Source: JBARRS01 sp049644345
GTDB taxonomy: Bacteria; Actinomycetota; Thermoleophilia; Gaiellales; Gaiellaceae
Assembly (NCBI GenBank): GCA_049644345.1
Contig: JBARRS010000175.1
Span: 1 to 42,349 of the forward strand
DNA: 42,349 bases
Reading direction: 5' to 3'
The position numbers and the translations under genes were made by a program. A model generated the notes under the pieces. It was given only the letters and a program-made list of their open reading frames with translations, searched no databases and was not told where the DNA came from. This document shows positions 39,003-42,349 of this stretch, piece after piece (position 1 is the stretch's first letter; every line of letters starts with the position of its first letter).

Positions 39003-39404
39003 TCACCCCCTCTCTCCCTGGTCGTAGCGTTCGAGAAAGTTCGCGATCACGCCCTGCGCGTCACGCAGCGCCTCGGCCCAGTGATCGAGCAGGCGCGTGC
39101 CCGCCTCGGTCAGCTCGTAGGTCCGCTTCGCCGGGCCCGGGAGATCGGCGCGCCACTCCGAGCGCACGATCCCTTCGGCCTCGAGAGCCCGGAGAAGCCG
39201 GTAGAGGTTGCCGATGTCGATCCGTCCCTCCGGGACGAGCTCCGGCAGCCGCTCGATCAGCTCGTAGCCGTGGACCGGACGCTCCCGGAGGAGCAGGAGG
39301 AGCGCCGGCTCGACGAAGCGCTCGACGCGGGCGCGGACGTCCCAGTGTCCCGGCCGGACGAGCCGGCGGCTGCGAGCTCCTCGGGCATGGCGTCGCGAAT
39401 GCAC
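39003..39404 (-). CDS. PadR family transcriptional regulator
   Basis: 133-residue PadR-type repressor. The winged-helix core (about residues 28-105) reads EPALLLLLRERPVHGYELIERL, then GRIDIGNLYRLLRALEAEGIVRSEW and KRTYELTEAGTRLLDHW, followed by a C-terminal helix. The first 20 residues are Arg/His-rich, so the protein could bind metal or nucleic acid there. GTG 39404 lies 8 nt after a perfect TATAAT box, suggesting a leaderless message. It is followed after 4 nt by the His-rich coiled-coil gene. An ACATATGT palindrome overlapping its promoter is compatible with PadR autoregulation. The effector is unknown. Confidence 0.9.
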   Translation of the reverse strand: MHSRRHARGARSRRLVRPGHWDVRARVERFVEPALLLLLRERPVHGYELIERLPELVPEGRIDIGNLYRLLRALEAEGIVRSEWRADLPGPAKRTYELTEAGTRLLDHWAEALRDAQGVIANFLERYDQGERG

Positions 39405-39412
39405 AGATTGCG

Positions 39413-39434
39413 ATTATAGGTAAAACACATATGT
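39413..39434 (-). promoter_or_regulatory. padR promoter with embedded operator-like palindrome
   Basis: TATAAT (minus strand, 39418-39413) is the only perfect -10 seen in the window and ends 8 nt before GTG 39404. ACATATGT (39427-39434) lies 8 nt upstream of it, between -10 and a CTGACC -35-like element. PadR proteins typically bind ATGT/ACAT inverted repeats, so autorepression is likely. Confidence 0.62.
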
Positions 39435-39439
39435 TGAGG

Positions 39440-39871
39440 TCAGATCATGATCGTGACCGGACCATCGTTCACGAGCTCGACCTGCATCCGCGCCCCGAAG
39501 ACGCCGGTCGCGACGCGGATCCCTTCCGCGGCGAGCGCGTCGCAGAACGCGCGGTAGAGCGGCTCGGCCTGTTCGGGCGCCGCCGCCTTCGAAAAGCTGG
39601 GGCGGTTCCCCTTCGCCGTGTCGGCGATCAGCGTGAACTGGCTGACCACGAGCGCCTCGCCTCCGACGTCGATCAGGCTCCGGTCGAACCGGCCCTGCTC
39701 GTTCGGGAAGATGCGCAGGCGCGCGATTCTCCCCGCCAGTCGTTCGGCCGCCTCCTCGTCGTCGCCGTCGGCGATCCCGAGCAGCACGCAGAGGCCCGAC
39801 CCGATCTCGCCGGTCGGCTCTCCGTCCACGAGCACGCGGGCTCTCGCGACCCTCTGCACTACCGCCCTCAT
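39440..39871 (-). CDS. dtd: D-aminoacyl-tRNA deacylase
   Basis: 143-residue DTD, which removes D-amino acids from mischarged tRNAs. Motifs are MRAVVQRVARARVLVDGE, GLCVLLGIADGDDEE, SQFTLIADTAKGNRPSFS (the SQFTL site, about 77-94) and the C-terminal GARMQVELVNDGPVT (NxGPVT-like site). ATG 39871 is the family start and lies 8 nt after a TATGCT box with no ribosome binding site. padR starts 36 nt after its end on the same strand. The gspE gene is divergent upstream. Confidence 0.96.
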   Translation of the reverse strand: MRAVVQRVARARVLVDGEPTGEIGSGLCVLLGIADGDDEEAAERLAGRIARLRIFPNEQGRFDRSLIDVGGEALVVSQFTLIADTAKGNRPSFSKAAAPEQAEPLYRAFCDALAAEGIRVATGVFGARMQVELVNDGPVTIMI

Positions 39872-39879
39872 GCCGCGCG

Positions 39880-39885
39880 AGCATA
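39880..39885 (-). promoter_or_regulatory. candidate -10 element of dtd
   Basis: TATGCT on the minus strand ends 8 nt before the dtd ATG, again the geometry of a leaderless transcript. It lies inside the divergent gap shared with gspE. Confidence 0.4.
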
Positions 39886-39902
39886 GGGCCGATACACGCC
39901 GC

Positions 39903-41624
39903 GTGGAGGCTGCGGAGATCCCCACCCCTCTGCCCGCGCCGGACGAGCGCGCGCCGACGCGCCTGCTACTGGGCGCGGTGCTCGTGCGCGACGGCGCGCT
40001 GACCATCCACCAGCTCGAGCAGGCCCTCGCCGAGAAGGAGCAGACGAGCAAGCGCCTCGGGGAGATTGTCGTCCAGCGCGGCTGGGTCACCTTCGCCGCG
40101 CTCGCCCACGCGCTCGCCGAGCAGCACGGGCTCGACTACCTCGACCTCAGTCAGGCGGAGGTCGACCCCGTGGCCGCCGATCTCCTGCCCGAGAAGTTCG
40201 CCCGCCGCTACCAGGCTCTCCCGGTCGGTTTCCTCGAAGAGAACCTGCTGCTCGTCGCCGTCGCCGACCCGACCGACGTCGTCACCTCGGACGACCTCCG
40301 GCTCGCCCTCGGCCTGAACGTCCAGCTCGCCGTGGTCGCGGCCGACGAGCTCGAAGAGCGAATCGCCACGGTCTACCGCGCGCCCGTCGAGGTCGAGGAG
40401 GTCGAGGAGGAGATTCCCGCAGGTGCCGAGCTCGAGGACATCCTCGAGGGCGGCGAGTCCGGCCCGCCCGCGATCAAGGTCGTGAACTCGGTGCTCAGCC
40501 GCGCGATCGAGGAGGGCGCCTCCGACGTCCATTTCGAGCCGCAAGCGAAGAAGCTCTTCGTCCGCGCACGCATCGACGGGGTGATGCGCGAGCTGACCGA
40601 GATCCCGCGCTCGCTCCAGCCCGCCGTCACGAGCCGCCTGAAGATCATGGCCGGCCTCGACATCGCCGAGAAGCGTGCCCCCCAGGACGGCCGCGTTCCG
40701 ATCCGCTTCGGCGGCCAGCCGATGGACCTGCGCATGGCAGTGCTCCCGACCACGCATGGCGAGCAGGTCGTGCTGCGGATCCTCCACCTCGCGGCCGACG
40801 ACACCCGCGCGCTCACCGAGCTCGGGATGAGCCCCGACGCGGAGGAGACGTTCCTGCGGGCGATCCGGCAGCCCTACGGCGCAGTGATCACGGTCGGCCC
40901 GACCGGGAGCGGCAAGACGACCACGCTCTACGCTGCGCTCGACCTCCTGAACGAGTCCGGCCGGGTCCTGATGACGATCGAGGATCCGGTCGAGTACCAG
41001 ATCCCCGGCGTCAACCAGATCGAGGTCAACCCACGCAGCGGCCTCACCTTCGCGCGCGGCCTACGGACAATCCTTCGCAGCGATCCAGACGTGCTGCTCG
41101 TCGGCGAGATTCGCGACGAGGAGACGGCTCGGATCGCGATCCAGGCCGCCATGACCGGCCGGCTCGTCCTGACGACTCTGCACACCCATAACGCCGCCAG
41201 CTCGATCGCACGGCTTAAGGACATGGGCATCGAGCCCGGGCTGCTCGCCAGCTCGCTCAACTGCATCGTCGCCCAACGGCTCGCTCGGCGCCTCTGCACC
41301 CATTGCCGGGAGGCCTACTACCCCAAGGCGGAAGAGCTCGCGGAGCTCAACGTCGAACAGCTCGCCGGCGAGCTTCAGCTCTACCGCGCGGTAGGCTGCG
41401 CCAGGTGCGCCGGCACCGGCTACCGCGGGCGCGTGGCCCTCTACGAGGTGATGCCGATCCAGGGCCGGATCCGACGGCTGATCGACGGCTCGACCGACGA
41501 GATCTTCGCCGCGGCCGTCGAGCAGGGGATGACGACGATGCGGCAGGACGGCCTGAGGCTCTGTCTGGAGGGCGTCTCGTCGGTCGAAGAGATCCGCCGC
41601 GTGACCGGCGACCGCCTCGCCTAG
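39903..41624 (+). CDS. type II secretion/type IV pilus assembly ATPase, GspE/PilB family
   Basis: 573-residue secretion ATPase. N-terminal MshEN domain (about 25-165, LLLGAVLVRDGALTIHQLEQAL onward in parts) is followed by the catalytic core: SDVHFEP, Walker A GPTGSGKTTTLY (about 335), the Asp box DPVEYQIPG, Walker B LLVGEIRDEETA, and the His box TTLHTHN. A four-cysteine zinc site (CTHC...CARC) sits near 465-505. It powers assembly of pilin or pseudopilin fibres. GTG 39903 is preferred; ATG 39870 would add 11 residues and overlap the dtd promoter. No pilC, pilT, pilM or pilin gene is visible here, so its partners lie elsewhere. Confidence 0.93.
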   Translation: MEAAEIPTPLPAPDERAPTRLLLGAVLVRDGALTIHQLEQALAEKEQTSKRLGEIVVQRGWVTFAALAHALAEQHGLDYLDLSQAEVDPVAADLLPEKFARRYQALPVGFLEENLLLVAVADPTDVVTSDDLRLALGLNVQLAVVAADELEERIATVYRAPVEVEEVEEEIPAGAELEDILEGGESGPPAIKVVNSVLSRAIEEGASDVHFEPQAKKLFVRARIDGVMRELTEIPRSLQPAVTSRLKIMAGLDIAEKRAPQDGRVPIRFGGQPMDLRMAVLPTTHGEQVVLRILHLAADDTRALTELGMSPDAEETFLRAIRQPYGAVITVGPTGSGKTTTLYAALDLLNESGRVLMTIEDPVEYQIPGVNQIEVNPRSGLTFARGLRTILRSDPDVLLVGEIRDEETARIAIQAAMTGRLVLTTLHTHNAASSIARLKDMGIEPGLLASSLNCIVAQRLARRLCTHCREAYYPKAEELAELNVEQLAGELQLYRAVGCARCAGTGYRGRVALYEVMPIQGRIRRLIDGSTDEIFAAAVEQGMTTMRQDGLRLCLEGVSSVEEIRRVTGDRLA

Positions 41625-41682
41625 GCGCCGACTCGGCGGCGCCGACCAAAAGAGGACGTGCGGGCTTTGCCCGTGCGTCCGC
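41623..41682 (-). repeat. two-hairpin repeat element, copy 2 (after the TPR gene)
   Basis: Second copy of the element described after ftsK, starting directly after the TPR stop codon and at the same offset. Hairpin 1 has the pairs CGGGC/GCCCG with loop AAA. The linker reads CACGTCCTCTTTTGGTCGG. Hairpin 2 is GGCGCCG/CGGCGCC with a 6-nt loop. Its far end overlaps the last bases of the gspE stop codon, so it also sits at a convergent gene boundary. Confidence 0.6.
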
Positions 41683-42033
41683 TCAAGAGACGTTCCGGAT
41701 CCGGGCGGCGTAGCTCTCGCTCGCCGGCCGGAGCGAGCTTGCCAGCTTGTAGTGGCCCTGCGCCTCCGTGTCACGCCCCTGCTTCTCCAGGCAGCGGCCG
41801 AGCGCGTAATGGGCGTAGTCGTCCGCGGGCGAGAGCTCGAGCATCGCGCGGAACTCGGTCTCGGCCTCCTCCCAGCGACGGATGCGGAAATAGGCGATCC
41901 CGAGGGCCTCTCGGATCGACGCCTTGTCCGGCTCGCGACGTTTTGCCTTCTCGAGCGGCACCGTGGCCTGAGCCGCCATCCCCTTTGCGAGATGCGCCCG
42001 GCCTTGCTGGAAGAGGTTGTAGACCTCGCTCAC
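41683..42033 (-). CDS. tetratricopeptide-repeat protein
   Basis: 116-residue protein made of about three TPR helix pairs (residues 4-103). Repeat signatures include ALGIAYFRIRRWEEAETEFRAMLELSP and AHYALGRCLEKQGRDTEAQGHYKLA read in part. TPRs usually mediate protein contacts; the partner is unknown. GTG 42033 overlaps the stop of the upstream nucleotidyltransferase as GTGA, so the two are co-translated. The two-hairpin repeat follows immediately. No signal peptide or membrane segment. Confidence 0.85.
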   Translation of the reverse strand: MSEVYNLFQQGRAHLAKGMAAQATVPLEKAKRREPDKASIREALGIAYFRIRRWEEAETEFRAMLELSPADDYAHYALGRCLEKQGRDTEAQGHYKLASSLRPASESYAARIRNVS

Positions 42034-42349
42034 GTGCTCCTCAGATACGGAAAGTTCTCCTTGACCAAGTCTGCCGGATGCGTCAAATCCCGCGTCTCCC
42101 CGAGCTCGACCGCCAGAACCCGCTCACCCGAATCGATCGCCCGCTGGTAGGCGTCCGCGAGCTCGTATGGCGGGCCGGGCAGACCGTCGAGGAACGACGG
42201 CAGAGACTCCGTGAGCGCCCAGAGCGAGGCGTGGGCGAACGGGCTCGCGTCCGGATCTGCGGCGACCTGGACGACGTGGCCCTCAGCGACCACGGTGGCA
42301 GCGCGACTCGGCCCGGGCGGCGGGCGCCGCCGCACGGCGAGCGCCGGGC
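42030..42349 (-). CDS. sugar-phosphate nucleotidyltransferase family protein, C-terminal part
   Basis: The frame is open to the right edge, so only the last 105 or so residues are visible. They resemble the end of NTP_transferase (RfbA/GlmU-like) enzymes: ALWALTESLPSFLDGL fits the usual IYALxPxxFxxL segment, PPYELADAYQRAIDSGERVLAVEL fits the xYELTDAI region, and TRDLTHPADLVKENFPYL fits WxDIxTPEDLLxxNxxxL. Such enzymes activate sugars as nucleotide derivatives. The active-site half is outside the window, so the exact activity cannot be stated. Its TGA overlaps the TPR start. Confidence 0.6.
   Translation of the reverse strand, partial: PALAVRRRPPPGPSRAATVVAEGHVVQVAADPDASPFAHASLWALTESLPSFLDGLPGPPYELADAYQRAIDSGERVLAVELGETRDLTHPADLVKENFPYLRST

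Noticed and set aside
39438..39458. GGTCA-N11-TGACC inverted repeat with an inner GATCATGATC.
   Set aside because: It lies largely within the dtd coding end and the inner and outer repeats have different centres, so an operator role is weaker than for ACATATGT.
1..42349. Search by eye for tRNA, rRNA, CRISPR repeats, insertion sequences, attachment sites, an origin, toxin-antitoxin pairs and phage genes.
   Set aside because: None could be supported. Gene content is almost all chromosomal core, with a few plus-strand accessory genes.

Overview
The window looks like a chromosomal segment of a high-GC actinobacterium. I favour the class Thermoleophilia (Gaiellales or Solirubrobacterales type). 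The grounds are very high GC, frequent GTG and TTG starts, RNase Y and RNase J together, a short RecX, a short actinobacterial-type DapB, and a remnant of a BNR/sialidase-like protein of the WQDCRFR type. The placement is inference; no rRNA gene is present to confirm it.

Most genes lie on the minus strand in an order close to the nusA-to-miaB region of Bacillus subtilis and other Firmicutes. Reading the minus strand from high to low coordinates: rimP-nusA-ylxR-infB, ylxP-rbfA-nrnA-truB-ribF, rpsO-pnp, an M16 peptidase-dapB, dapA, rnj, ftsK, a BMP-family nucleoside ABC transporter (bmpA-nupO-nupP-nupQ), a RodZ-like protein-cinA-thpR-recA-recX, rny-miaB. Plus-strand genes sit between these blocks: a sialidase-like remnant, an HD-GYP-like protein, a GNAT acetyltransferase, a minimal zincin, a short gamma-glutamyltranspeptidase homologue, a secreted LVIVD propeller protein and a GspE/PilB ATPase.

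Region by region: 1-6.7 kb holds RNA decay and modification (miaB, rny) and the recombination/competence operon. 6.7-12 kb holds the transporter. 12-17.3 kb holds ftsK, the remnant and rnj with an uncharacterised coupled partner. 17.3-23.3 kb holds the HD-GYP gene, lysine/peptidoglycan precursor genes (dapA, dapB) and small enzymes. 23.3-28.4 kb holds a thiol-oxidase pair (DsbA-like, DsbB-like) beside a secreted Cys-rich protein, then pnp and rpsO with structured leaders. 28.4-38.7 kb holds translation, transcription and ribosome-maturation genes. 38.8-42.3 kb holds a PadR regulator with a tiny His-rich coiled-coil protein, dtd, gspE, a TPR protein and the end of a nucleotidyltransferase.

The most interesting signals are at RNA and promoter level. 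(1) A roughly 60-nt two-hairpin element directly follows the stop codons of both ftsK and the TPR gene, and the two copies show compensatory base-pair changes. (2) The pnp leader carries two mutually exclusive hairpins, one of which covers the ribosome binding site. (3) Many genes appear leaderless, with a TANNNT box 6-9 nt before a GTG or ATG start, including a symmetric divergent promoter between dapA and a GNAT gene. (4) Three convergent gene pairs share a 4-nt palindrome (CTAG or TTAA) holding both stop codons. At protein level, NusA carries an added Cys3His zinc-knuckle-like motif and an acidic tail, and MiaB appears to lack one of the three N-terminal cluster cysteines. I saw no CRISPR array, prophage, insertion sequence, tRNA or rRNA. 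No gene-free gap exceeds 300 bases.
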